Source of the DNA: Mycolicibacterium phocaicum
Lineage (GTDB): Bacteria > Actinomycetota > Actinomycetes > Mycobacteriales > Mycobacteriaceae
Reading direction: 5' to 3'
Length of the DNA: 64,000 nt
Assembly: GCF_010731115.1 (NCBI RefSeq)
Contig: NZ_AP022616.1
Location: forward strand, 372,001 to 436,000
A model generated the notes under the pieces. That model searched no databases. It had not been told where the DNA came from and worked only from the letters and a program-made list of their open reading frames with translations. Positions 31,748 through 40,362 of the stretch are shown here, piece after piece; the stretch's first letter is position 1, and each line of letters begins with the position of its first letter. A program made the translations under genes and the position numbers.

Positions 31748-33307
31748 ATGGCCGCTACGCAGACGCCCGAAGTGCGCCTGGCGGAGCTCGTTGCCTCGCT
31801 GTCGCTGGCCACGGATCTCGGTCTGGGGCAGCCACAGGAGCATGTGTTGCGCCAGACTGTCATCGCGACGCGCCTGGCCGCCGCGGCGGGCATGGCGCCC
31901 GCGCATCAGGCCGCGGCCTTCTACGTGTCGCTACTGGCCTGGATGGGATGCGTTGCCGACTCCCACGAGCTGGCGCACTGGTTCGGCGACGACCTCCGGA
32001 TGCGGGCCGACAGCTACCACGTGGACAAGGCCGGACCTGGCATGGCGCGGTTTCTGCTGGGACACCTCGCGCAAGGGCAGCCGGCGTTGCAGCGCATCAC
32101 CATGGTCGGCCGCTTCCTGGCCAGGGGGGTAACCGAGATGCCCAAACTGTTTGTCAGCCACTGTCAGACGGCCAGCGACATCGCGGACCGCCTGGACCTG
32201 CCGCCCGAGGTGCGCGCCGCACTGCTCGACGCCTTCGAGCGCTGGGACGGCAAGGGTGTGCCGGGGCGGGCCCGGGGCGCGCAGATTCAGCCGGTGATGC
32301 GGGTCGTCCACATTGCCGACGACGCCGAGGTGCACCACCGCACCGGCGGCGTCGACGGCGCGCTGGAGATGCTGCGCAGCCGCCGGGGGAGCGAGTTCGA
32401 CCCCGAGCTGGTGGACGTGTGCGGTGCCAGATCCGACGAGATCTTCGGGGGACTCGACACCGTCGACGCCTGGGGCGCGGTGATCGGGGGCTGCGCGTCG
32501 CTCGATCGCACCATCCCCGACGCCGAATTGACCGGGGTGCTGCAGGTCTTCGCCGACTACGCCGACCTGAAATCACCCTGGTTCCTGGGCTATTCACGCC
32601 GCGTCGCCGAGCTCACCGCAGCGGCGGCCCGGGCGGCCGGACTGCGTGACGACGACGTCGCCCTCGCCGAACGCGCGGCGTTGGTACACCGGATCGGGGC
32701 CATCGGTGTCTCGACGGGCATCTGGAACAAGCCGGGTCCCTTGACCATTGCCGAACGCGAGCGCGTTCGCACCGTCCCGTATCTCACCGAACGGGTGCTG
32801 TGCCGGCAGCCGCGGCTGTGCGAGATCGGCGCGGTCGCCGCGGCCTGCCACGAGCGCATGGACGGCAGCGGGTACCCACGCGGGCTCACCGGCACCGCGA
32901 TCCCCGCGCCGGCCCGGCTCCTGGCCGCCGCGGCGGTCTACCAGGCACTCGGCGAGGATCGCCCGCACCGGACCGCGTTGGCACTCGCCGACCGCGCCGA
33001 GGCCCTGCGCGCGGAGGTCACCGCGGGGCGGCTCGACGGCGCCGCCGTCGGAGCGGTGCTGACCGCCGCGGGCTGCCGGCCCAGCCGCCGGACCCCACTC
33101 GTCGCCGGTCTGACCGGCCGCGAACTCGAAGTCCTCGAGCAGCTGGTCCGTGGTTCATCGAATCGGCAGATCGCCCAACACCTTTCGATCACGCCACGCA
33201 CCGTCGGCACCCACATCGAACACATCTACACCAAGATCGGGGTGTCGACGCGCGGTGCCGCCGCGATGTTCGCCATGCGCCACGGATTGGTCAGCGCCGC
33301 CGAATAG
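31748..33307 (+). CDS. Twin HD-GYP-like domain protein with C-terminal LuxR helix-turn-helix
   Basis: This 519-residue protein carries two HD-GYP-like segments and a LuxR DNA-binding domain. The second segment has HRIGAIGVSTGIWNKPGPLT (around residue 314) and CHERMDGSGYPRGLTG (around 366). The HD metal pair is changed to His-Arg. The first segment is more worn: VSLLAWMGC where HD should be, and DAFERWDGKGVPG for GYP. The end reads LTGRELEVLEQLVRGSSNRQ and TPRTVGTHIEHIYTKIGVST, a complete LuxR motif. It is likely a ligand-binding regulator, perhaps of a cyclic nucleotide, rather than an active phosphodiesterase; that is inference. The start is ATG 31748. Confidence 0.88.
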   Translation: MAATQTPEVRLAELVASLSLATDLGLGQPQEHVLRQTVIATRLAAAAGMAPAHQAAAFYVSLLAWMGCVADSHELAHWFGDDLRMRADSYHVDKAGPGMARFLLGHLAQGQPALQRITMVGRFLARGVTEMPKLFVSHCQTASDIADRLDLPPEVRAALLDAFERWDGKGVPGRARGAQIQPVMRVVHIADDAEVHHRTGGVDGALEMLRSRRGSEFDPELVDVCGARSDEIFGGLDTVDAWGAVIGGCASLDRTIPDAELTGVLQVFADYADLKSPWFLGYSRRVAELTAAAARAAGLRDDDVALAERAALVHRIGAIGVSTGIWNKPGPLTIAERERVRTVPYLTERVLCRQPRLCEIGAVAAACHERMDGSGYPRGLTGTAIPAPARLLAAAAVYQALGEDRPHRTALALADRAEALRAEVTAGRLDGAAVGAVLTAAGCRPSRRTPLVAGLTGRELEVLEQLVRGSSNRQIAQHLSITPRTVGTHIEHIYTKIGVSTRGAAAMFAMRHGLVSAAE

Positions 33308-33359
33308 ATCGGGTGTTCACCCGATGTGCCGAGGCGCCGGCGGGCCGTAGAACCGATAC

Positions 33360-33758
33360 ATGAGCAACGACATCGGCGCGGGATGGGCTGTGGCGGGCGC
33401 CTTTCTGGAGGCTTTCGCCGGCCAGGACTTCGCCGCGCTCGCCGAATGCCTTGATCCCGACGTACATTTCCGCGCCCTGATCCCTCCCGGCCTCGTCGAC
33501 GTGACCGGTGCCGACGACACCGTCGGGCGCTTCCGGCACTGGTTCGGCGCCGACACGTTCGAACTGGTCGATGCTTCCGTCGGCCGCGTGGGCGACCGCG
33601 TCGCGCTGAGCTGGCGGGTTCGCACCGCGCCACCGGGTGACCCGACCGCCGTCAAGATCGTCGAGCAGCGCATGTTCGCCGCCGCCGACGACCGCATCCA
33701 TTCAATCGACCTGCTGTGCTCAGGATTTCAGCCCGAACAGAAGGAGAACCGCTCATGA
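33360..33758 (+). CDS. SnoaL/NTF2-like small protein
   Basis: This 132-residue protein has the cone-shaped NTF2-like fold pattern: an N-terminal helix (AFLEAFAGQDFAALAECLDPDVHFRAL), then FELVDASVGRVGDRVALSWRV strands and a final KIVEQRMFAAADDRIHSIDLL sheet edge. Members bind small hydrophobic ligands or act as isomerases or hydrolases; no catalytic residues can be assigned. It overlaps the DsrE gene by four bases (ATGA), so the two are made together. Confidence 0.82.
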   Translation: MSNDIGAGWAVAGAFLEAFAGQDFAALAECLDPDVHFRALIPPGLVDVTGADDTVGRFRHWFGADTFELVDASVGRVGDRVALSWRVRTAPPGDPTAVKIVEQRMFAAADDRIHSIDLLCSGFQPEQKENRS

Positions 33759-34120
33759 GCTCGAAAGTGGCGATCAGCCTCACCACCGGTCTGGAGGACG
33801 CCGAGAAGGTCACCATCGCCCTGCTCATGGCCGTCGGCGCGGCCGAACAGGGACACCCGACGATGATGTTCCTGGCCAAGGAAGCCGTGCGCCTCGCCCA
33901 ACCGGGGTTCGCGCTCGGCGTCGCATGCGACGGCTGCCCACCACTGCCGGACCTGATGGCCCGCTACGAAGCCGCCGGCGGCAAGTTCCTCATCTGCCCG
34001 ATCTGTTTCAATGCCAAAGCCCTTGACGCCGAACACATCGTGGCCAACGCCGACCTCGGCGGCACCATCCCGCTGTGGCAGTGGATCGGCGACGAGCCGG
34101 CCACCACGTTCAGCTACTGA
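33755..34120 (+). CDS. DsrE-family protein
   Basis: This 121-residue DsrE/DsrF-like protein begins SSKVAISLTTGLEDAEKVTIA, typical of the family's flavodoxin-like fold, and contains GVACDGCPPLPDL and FLICPICFNAK. The cysteines in these loops could carry sulfur or form a redox pair, as in DsrE/TusD proteins. ATG 33755 has a strong aaggag site eight bases before it. It is coupled to the SnoaL-like gene. Its 3' end overlaps the convergent ABC-F gene by 11 bases. Confidence 0.88.
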   Translation: MSSKVAISLTTGLEDAEKVTIALLMAVGAAEQGHPTMMFLAKEAVRLAQPGFALGVACDGCPPLPDLMARYEAAGGKFLICPICFNAKALDAEHIVANADLGGTIPLWQWIGDEPATTFSY

Positions 34121-35906
34121 CGTCCTCGGACAACTCCATCCAGCGATCCTCGAGTTCGGTCACTTCACCTTCGAGCTCGCGCAGCGAGCCCGTGAGGCGT
34201 TGCAGCCCTTCGTAATCGCCCTGGTCATGCTCAGCCAGACGCTGGTGTGCCGTGTCGATCTGGCCCGCAAGTTTCTCCAGTCGACGCTCGATGGCGGTGA
34301 GTTCCTTCTGTGCCGCGCGCAGCTCTGCACCTGACAGTCCCTCAGTCGCGACCACAGCCGGTTTGGCTGCGGCGGTACCGGTTTGGGCCGCGTGCGTCGC
34401 CCGCAGGCGCAGGTACTCGTCGACCCCGCCGGGCAGGTGGCGCAACCGGCCGCCGAGGATGCCGAACTGCTGATCGGTGACGCGCTCCAGGAAGTACCGG
34501 TCGTGGCTGACGACGATCAGCGTGCCGGGCCAGGAGTCCAGCAGGTCCTCCATAGCCGCCAGCATGTCGGTGTCCAGGTCGTTGGTCGGCTCGTCGAGGA
34601 TCAGCACGTTGGGCTGTTCCAGCAGGATCAGGAGCAACTGCAGCCGGCGCTGCTGCCCACCGGACAGATCCTGCACCGGGGTGGACAGCTGGGCACTGGC
34701 GAAGCCGAGGCGTTCCAGTAGCTGGCTCGGGCTGAGTTCCTGTGCCTTGGAACCGGATCCGAACGTGTAGGTGGTGGCCAGCCGGCTCAGCACCACCCGC
34801 ACGGGCTCATCGAGATGCTCGGCGAGCTTCTCCACACCCTGGGTGAGCGTGGCGATCTGCACTGTCTTGCCGTGCTTGACCCGGCCGCCGGTCGGCTCGA
34901 CCGACCCGTCGATCAACCCGAGCAGCGTCGACTTGCCGGCGCCGTTGACGCCGAGGATTCCGGTGCGTTCGCCCGGCGCGATCCGCCACTCGACGTCCTG
35001 CAGCACCTGCCGCTCGCCGTAGGTCACCGACGCGTCGAGAATGTCGACAACCTGCTTGCCGAGGCGCGTCACGGCCAGCGACTGCAGTGCCACCTTGTCG
35101 CGGATCTCCGGCACGTCGGCGATCAGCGCGTTGGCGGCGTCGATCCGGAACTTCGGCTTCGACGTCCGCGCCGGCGCACCGCGGCGCAGCCAGGCGAGTT
35201 CTTTGCGGGCCAGGTTCTGGCGCCGGGCCTCAGAAGCCGCCGCCTGCCGGTCGCGCTCCACCCGTTGCAGGATGTACGCCGCATAGCCGCCCTCGAACGG
35301 TTCGACGATGCGGTCGTGCACCTCCCAGGTGGCGGTACACACCTCGTCGAGGAACCACCGGTCGTGGGTGACGACGAGCAAGCCGCCCGCATTGGCGGCC
35401 CAGCGCTTCTTCAGATGCGCGGCCAGCCAGGTGATCGCCTCGACATCGAGGTGGTTGGTGGGCTCGTCGAGGATCAGGACGTCGTGGTCACCGGCGAGCA
35501 GCCGGGCCAGGGCCACACGGCGACGCTGCCCACCGGACAGGGTGCCGATCACGGCATTCCAGTCGAGGTCGCCGAGCAGCCCGGCGATGACGTCGCGGCC
35601 CCGGGGGTCGCCGGCCCATTCATGCTCGGGGACGTCGCCGACGACGGCGTGCCCGACGGTGTCGGTGTGGTCGAGCGTGTCGGCCTGGTCGAGCATCCCG
35701 ATCCGGACGCCACCGCGTACCGTCACCCGCCCGGAGTCGGGCTTCAGCCGGCCGCCCAGCATTGCCAGCAAACTGGATTTGCCATCGCCGTTACGGCCGA
35801 CGATGCCGATCCGGTCGCCCTCCTCGATCCCGACCGTCAGCGAATCGAAAACCACGCGGGTCGGAAATTCAAGATGCAGGGCTTCGGCCCCAAGTAGATG
35901 CGCCAT
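34110..35906 (-). CDS. ABC-F family ATPase (Uup-like)
   Basis: This 598-residue soluble protein has two ATP-binding cassettes and no membrane segment. Walker A motifs are GRNGDGKSSLL and GVNGAGKSTLL, signatures are LSGGQRRRVALA and LSGGQQRRLQLL, and Walker B segments are VLILDEPTNHLD and VLILDEPTNDLD. The linker between cassettes is rich in Arg/Glu (ERDRQAASEARRQNLARKE). The C-terminus after residue 520 is a coiled coil (LRAAQKELTAIERRLEKLAG), as in Uup, which acts on stalled ribosomes or branched DNA. It starts at ATG 35906, divergent from the Rv1683-type gene. Confidence 0.93.
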   Translation of the reverse strand: MAHLLGAEALHLEFPTRVVFDSLTVGIEEGDRIGIVGRNGDGKSSLLAMLGGRLKPDSGRVTVRGGVRIGMLDQADTLDHTDTVGHAVVGDVPEHEWAGDPRGRDVIAGLLGDLDWNAVIGTLSGGQRRRVALARLLAGDHDVLILDEPTNHLDVEAITWLAAHLKKRWAANAGGLLVVTHDRWFLDEVCTATWEVHDRIVEPFEGGYAAYILQRVERDRQAAASEARRQNLARKELAWLRRGAPARTSKPKFRIDAANALIADVPEIRDKVALQSLAVTRLGKQVVDILDASVTYGERQVLQDVEWRIAPGERTGILGVNGAGKSTLLGLIDGSVEPTGGRVKHGKTVQIATLTQGVEKLAEHLDEPVRVVLSRLATTYTFGSGSKAQELSPSQLLERLGFASAQLSTPVQDLSGGQQRRLQLLLILLEQPNVLILDEPTNDLDTDMLAAMEDLLDSWPGTLIVVSHDRYFLERVTDQQFGILGGRLRHLPGGVDEYLRLRATHAAQTGTAAAKPAVVATEGLSGAELRAAQKELTAIERRLEKLAGQIDTAHQRLAEHDQGDYEGLQRLTGSLRELEGEVTELEDRWMELSEDVSS

Positions 35907-36036
35907 CAGGCGCAGATTCTAGGCGTCGGCCGCGGGTGCCTCTGCCACGCCGTAACCACGAGGTAACCAGCGCGTTGTGCCATGATGGCGTCGTAATCGG
36001 GGGATTTGTACTTATTTGACCAAAAGGGAGTACCCG

Positions 36037-39009
36037 GTGGTGGACTTTTCGGTGATCACCGGGCCGGTGGAGCGGTTGGTAGCTACCGCTCAAAACGGCC
36101 TGGAAGTGCTTCGCTACGGCGGGCTGGAGACGGGCGCCGTGCCGTCGCCGTTCCAGATCGTCGAGAGCGTGCCGATGTACCGGCTGCGGCGGTACTTCCC
36201 GCCGGACGCGCGTCCGGGCGCGGCCCCGGCCGGATCGCCGGTGCTGATGGTGCATCCGATGATGATGTCCGCCGACATGTGGGACGTGACCCGCGACGAC
36301 GGCGCCGTGGGCATCCTGCACGCCGCCGGTCTGGACCCGTGGGTCATCGACTTCGGTTCGCCGGATCAGGTCGAGGGCGGCATGGACCGCAATCTGGCGG
36401 ACCACGTGGTGGGTCTCAGTGCGGCCATCGACACCGTCAAGGCAACCACCGGCAAAGACGTTCACCTGGCCGGTTATTCGCAGGGCGGCATGTTCGCCTA
36501 CCAGACCGCCGCATATCGGCAGTCCCGCGACCTGGCCAGCATCGTCGCCTTCGGGTCTCCGGTGGACACGCTGGCCGCACTGCCGATGAACATGCCGGCG
36601 AACATGGCATCCGGCGTTGCCGACTTCATGGCCGACCATGTCTTCAGCCGCCTCAACATCCCGGGTTGGCTGGCGCGCAACGGTTTCCAGATGCTCGACC
36701 CGATCAAGACCGCGCAGTCGCGCCTCGATTTCTTGCGCCAGTTGCACGACCGCGAGGCCCTGTTGCCGCGTGAGCAGCAGCGACGGTTCCTGGCCAGCGA
36801 GGGCTGGATCGCCTGGTCCGGCCCGGCCATCGCGGAGCTGCTCAAGCAGTTCATCGCGCACAACCGCATGATGACCGGCGGTTTCGCCATCCACGGCAAC
36901 CTGGTGACGCTGTCCGACATCACCTGCCCGGTCCTGGCCGTGGTCGGTGAGGTCGACGACATCGGTCAGCCCGCCGCCGTGCGCGGTATCAAGCGCGCCG
37001 CCCCGGAGGCCGATGTCTACGAATACCTCATTCGCGTCGGGCATTTCGGTCTCGTCGTCGGTTCCAAGGCCGCCAGTCAGAGTTGGCCGACGGTGGCGTC
37101 GTGGGTCAAGTGGCTCGACGCCGGCGGACCGATGCCTGCCGACGTGGTACCGATGCCGCTGCAGTCCGAACTGCCGCGTGAGTCGGTGCCGTTGGCGATC
37201 CGCGTGGCGCACGGTGCTGCCGCCGCGACGGAGATGGCGTTCAGCCTCGCCAACACCGCGGCCGACGCCGTGGTGACGGCCGGTAAGTCGACGCGGGCAC
37301 TGGCCATCGAGACCGTCCGGACCCTACCGCGGCTGGCCCGTCTCGGTCAGATCAACGACCACACGCGAATCTCGTTGGGCCGCATCATCTGCGAGCAGGC
37401 CCAGGGCGCGCCGGACGGTGAGTTCCTGCTGTTCGACGGCCGCGTGCACACCTACGAGGCAGTGGACCGCCGCATCAACAACGTCGTGCGTGGTCTCATC
37501 GAAGTCGGTGTCCGACAAGGCGTTCGGGTCGGCGTGCTGATGGAGACCCGCCCCAGTGCGCTCGTCGCCATCGCGGCGCTGTCACGTCTCGGCGCGGTGG
37601 CCGTGCTGATGCCGCCCGACGCCGACCTGGCCGTGGCCGCCCGCCTCGGCGGCGTCACCGACATCATCTCCGACCCGGCCAATCTGGATGCCGCACGGCA
37701 GCTGCGGACCCGCGTCCTGGTGCTCGGCGGCGGCGAGAACCGCGACCTGCACGTGTCCGATGACGCCGATGTCGTGGACATGGAGCAGATCGACCCCGAC
37801 GTCGTCGAGCTGCCCGGCTGGTACCGGCCCAACCCCGGCTACGCGCAGGACCTGGCCTACATCGCGTTCGCGAACGTCGGCGGCGAGCTGGTGGCCCGGC
37901 AGATCACCAACTTCCGCTGGGCGCTGTCGGCATTCGGCACCGCCTCGGCGGCCAACCTGGGCCGCGGCGACACCGTCTACTGCCTGACCCCGCTGCACCA
38001 CCAGTCCGGCCTGCTCGTGTCGCTCGGCGGCGCCGTCGTCGGCGGTGCGCGCATCGCGCTGTCCCGCGGGCTGCGCCCCGACCGTTTCGTGCACGAACTG
38101 CGGCAGTACGGCGTCACGGTGGTGTCCTACACCTGGGCGATGCTGCGCGACGTCATCGACGACCCGTCGTTCGTGATCAACGGAACCCACCCGGTGCGCC
38201 TGTTCATCGGCTCGGGTATGCCGGCCGGGTTGTGGCGCCGCGTCGAGGAGGCGTTCCAGCCCGCACATGTGCTGGAGTTCTTCACCACGACCGACGGTCA
38301 GGCCGTGCTGGCCAACGTGTCGGGCGCCAAGATCGGCAGCGAGGGCCGGCCGCTACCGGGCGGCGGCCAGATCGCGTTGGCCGCCTACGACGTCGACGAC
38401 GACCTCATCCTCGAGGGCGACGACGGTTTCGTGGTGCGTGCCGAGCCCAACGAGGTGGGCGTGCTGTTGGCCAAGCCACGTGGACCCGTCGACCCGACGG
38501 CGTCGGTCAAACGCGGTGTCTTCGCGCCGGGGGACACCTGGGTCTCGACCGAGTTCCTGTTCCGCCGCGACGACGACGGCGACTACTGGATGGTCGACAA
38601 CCGCCGTTCGGTGATCCGGACGCCACGCGGCGCCGTGTTCGGCAAGGAGGTCGGCAATGCGCTCGGTCGTCTCGACGCGGTCGACATCGCCGTCACCTAC
38701 CGGGTGCCGGTTGCCGATCGGGAGCTGGCGGTCACGGCGTTGAGCCTGCGTCCGGGCGGCAGTGTGCTGCCGGCCGACCTCCGTGAGGCGTTGGTCGATC
38801 TGCCGGTCGGCGTGGTGCCGGACCTCATCCACGTGGTGCCGGAGCTGGCGCTGAACGCGTCGTATCGCCCGGTGCTGGCCGAACTGCGGGCCGCCGGCGT
38901 GCCCGAATCGACGGACAACTCGTGGCAGTTCGACGTCGACAGCGACTCGTTCGTGCCCTTCACCGCGGCCGCCCAGGCCGAGTTGACCGGGACGAGCAGT
39001 CTGTCGTGA
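36037..39009 (+). CDS. Fused alpha/beta hydrolase and acyl-CoA synthetase-like protein (Rv1683 type)
   Basis: About 990 residues in two domains. Residues 1-370 are a PHA-synthase/depolymerase-like hydrolase with lipase box AGYSQGGMFAYQTA, Asp in VVGEVDDIGQPAA and His in VGHFGLVVG. Residues 420-990 have the acyl-CoA synthetase fold (PLHHQSGLLVSLGGAVVGGA, HVLEFFTTTDGQAVLANVSG). The ATP loop that normally reads TSGTTGxPKG is here AFANVGGELVARQ, so adenylation is doubtful. It would act on lipid storage or acyl transfer. I chose GTG 36037 because aaaagggag ends six bases upstream; GTG 36040 or TTG 36016 are possible. It keeps the M. tuberculosis position before Rv1684. Confidence 0.9.
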   Translation: MVDFSVITGPVERLVATAQNGLEVLRYGGLETGAVPSPFQIVESVPMYRLRRYFPPDARPGAAPAGSPVLMVHPMMMSADMWDVTRDDGAVGILHAAGLDPWVIDFGSPDQVEGGMDRNLADHVVGLSAAIDTVKATTGKDVHLAGYSQGGMFAYQTAAYRQSRDLASIVAFGSPVDTLAALPMNMPANMASGVADFMADHVFSRLNIPGWLARNGFQMLDPIKTAQSRLDFLRQLHDREALLPREQQRRFLASEGWIAWSGPAIAELLKQFIAHNRMMTGGFAIHGNLVTLSDITCPVLAVVGEVDDIGQPAAVRGIKRAAPEADVYEYLIRVGHFGLVVGSKAASQSWPTVASWVKWLDAGGPMPADVVPMPLQSELPRESVPLAIRVAHGAAAATEMAFSLANTAADAVVTAGKSTRALAIETVRTLPRLARLGQINDHTRISLGRIICEQAQGAPDGEFLLFDGRVHTYEAVDRRINNVVRGLIEVGVRQGVRVGVLMETRPSALVAIAALSRLGAVAVLMPPDADLAVAARLGGVTDIISDPANLDAARQLRTRVLVLGGGENRDLHVSDDADVVDMEQIDPDVVELPGWYRPNPGYAQDLAYIAFANVGGELVARQITNFRWALSAFGTASAANLGRGDTVYCLTPLHHQSGLLVSLGGAVVGGARIALSRGLRPDRFVHELRQYGVTVVSYTWAMLRDVIDDPSFVINGTHPVRLFIGSGMPAGLWRRVEEAFQPAHVLEFFTTTDGQAVLANVSGAKIGSEGRPLPGGGQIALAAYDVDDDLILEGDDGFVVRAEPNEVGVLLAKPRGPVDPTASVKRGVFAPGDTWVSTEFLFRRDDDGDYWMVDNRRSVIRTPRGAVFGKEVGNALGRLDAVDIAVTYRVPVADRELAVTALSLRPGGSVLPADLREALVDLPVGVVPDLIHVVPELALNASYRPVLAELRAAGVPESTDNSWQFDVDSDSFVPFTAAAQAELTGTSSLS

Positions 39010-39097
39010 CGGCCTGCCGGTCGTGGTCGTCGCTGTTAGGCTGCGGTTTGTCAGTCGGGGTAAACGCCGTCGGGCGCAGATATCGAATGGAGAACGC

Positions 39098-39529
39098 ATG
39101 ACGTCACACACCAGCCGGAGGCGGCGTGGTGTTGCCGGCGCGATTCTGGCGGGAGCTGTGGCCGTCGGGATGATGATCACTCCTGCCGCGGCACACGCCG
39201 ACGTCCTGGACGACCTCGACGCCGAGTACGACATCGGTGCCAGTGGCGGCGACCTCGCGAAGCTGCTGCACACGTCGCTCAAGCTGCGTGCCCAGGGCTT
39301 CGGCCCCTCGCGGGGCAACCTCGCTGATATCGAGGCGGCCCTCGATCAGCGTCCGAACCAGGTACCGCTGATCCATGCGCTGCAGGACACGGTGAAGTTC
39401 CAGAAGCGCAATCAGGCCCGTGCCGCCGGCGTGAAGCCGCAGAACCCCATCGTCATCGGTGGTCCGGGTGGCCTGCCACCCGGCCTGGTGCCGGGTACCG
39501 GTGGCTCGCAGATTCCGTTGGGTGGCTGA
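39098..39529 (+). CDS. Small secreted protein of unknown function
   Basis: This 143-residue protein has a clear signal peptide: RRRRGVAGAILAGAVAVGMM then an AAAHA cleavage site before DVLDDL. The mature part, about 105 residues, is mostly helical (DLAKLLHTSLKLRAQGFGP) and ends in a Gly/Pro-rich tail. ATG 39098 is preceded by atggagaa. Gly-Pro tails of this kind are common in mycobacterial exported proteins. No function is recognised. Confidence 0.8.
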   Translation: MTSHTSRRRRGVAGAILAGAVAVGMMITPAAAHADVLDDLDAEYDIGASGGDLAKLLHTSLKLRAQGFGPSRGNLADIEAALDQRPNQVPLIHALQDTVKFQKRNQARAAGVKPQNPIVIGGPGGLPPGLVPGTGGSQIPLGG

Positions 39530-39535
39530 CGCCAG

Positions 39536-39742
39536 GTGATCGACGAAGCTTTGCGCGCGATTTTGGTGTGCCCGCAGGACCGGGGCGAGCTGCTGCTGGT
39601 CGGCGACGAATGCCTGTACAACCCGCGGTTGCGCCGGGCGTACCGGATCGACGCCGGGGTACCGGTGCTGCTCATCGACGAGGCGGTCGACGTCACCGAC
39701 GACGCCGAGCATCAGCGACTGCTCGGCGCTGCCCAGCGTTAG
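39536..39742 (+). CDS. Trm112-family small protein (Rv1684 type)
   Basis: This 68-residue protein opens IDEALRAILVCPQDRGELLL and ends with YRIDAGVPVLLIDEAV, the Trm112 pattern. The family usually binds zinc through two Cys pairs; here only CPQD and a single Cys in DECLY remain, so zinc binding may be lost. Trm112 proteins activate partner methyltransferases. It starts at GTG 39536, seven bases after the secreted protein gene, and its 3' end overlaps the convergent TetR gene by four bases. Confidence 0.85.
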   Translation: MIDEALRAILVCPQDRGELLLVGDECLYNPRLRRAYRIDAGVPVLLIDEAVDVTDDAEHQRLLGAAQR

Positions 39743-40362
39743 CTCAGTGCCGGCAGGTCGCCGGTGAGGTAGCGCTGCAGGTTGGGCGCGATCGTTTCCG
39801 CAATCTGTTGCACCGGGAGCGATCTGAACGGTTCCAGTTGCAGGATGTAGCGGGCCATCACGACGCCCATCAGCTGGGAAGCGACGAATTGCACGCGGAT
39901 TCGTCCCGTGCCGGGCGGATTGTCAACCCGCGCACCGACTTCGGCGGTGATGACGTCCTCGAGGAAAATCCGGATCAGGTTGACGTCGTCACCCGCGAGC
40001 ATCGAGCGCAACGCCGCGATGAACCCCACGCCGAGCTCCGAGTCCCAGATCGGGAACAGCAGCGACGGCAGGGTGTGGCCGAGTTCGTCGACGGGGGTGT
40101 CCCGCAACGGGCCCAGCACCATCTGCGGATCGATGGGAATGTGCACGGCCGCTGCGAACAGCTGCTGCTTGGTCCCGAAGTAGTGATGCACCAGCGCCGC
40201 GTCGACACCGGCGGCCGAGGCGATCGCCCGCACGGAGGTGTTGTTGAAACCGTTGCGGGCGAACAGGTCCCGCGCACACGACAGGATCGTCTCCTTCGTG
40301 TCCGAGGTTCCGGTGGGACGACCGGGCGGCTTGCGGCGCGGCCGCGGCTGTGTCGTGGTCAT
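39739..40362 (-). CDS. TetR-family regulator of the adjacent ABC exporter
   Basis: This 207-residue regulator has an N-terminal helix-turn-helix: ETILSCARDLFARNGFNNTS then VRAIASAAGVDAALVHHYFG. A basic Arg/Pro tail precedes it. The C-terminal ligand domain is of the TetR_C type with an SELGVGFIAALRSMLAG helix. ATG 40362 overlaps the permease stop (ATGA), so ATPase, permease and regulator form one leftward operon (Rv1687c-1686c-1685c order). It probably represses this operon and responds to the exported compound. Confidence 0.92.
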   Translation of the reverse strand: MTTTQPRPRRKPPGRPTGTSDTKETILSCARDLFARNGFNNTSVRAIASAAGVDAALVHHYFGTKQQLFAAAVHIPIDPQMVLGPLRDTPVDELGHTLPSLLFPIWDSELGVGFIAALRSMLAGDDVNLIRIFLEDVITAEVGARVDNPPGTGRIRVQFVASQLMGVVMARYILQLEPFRSLPVQQIAETIAPNLQRYLTGDLPALS

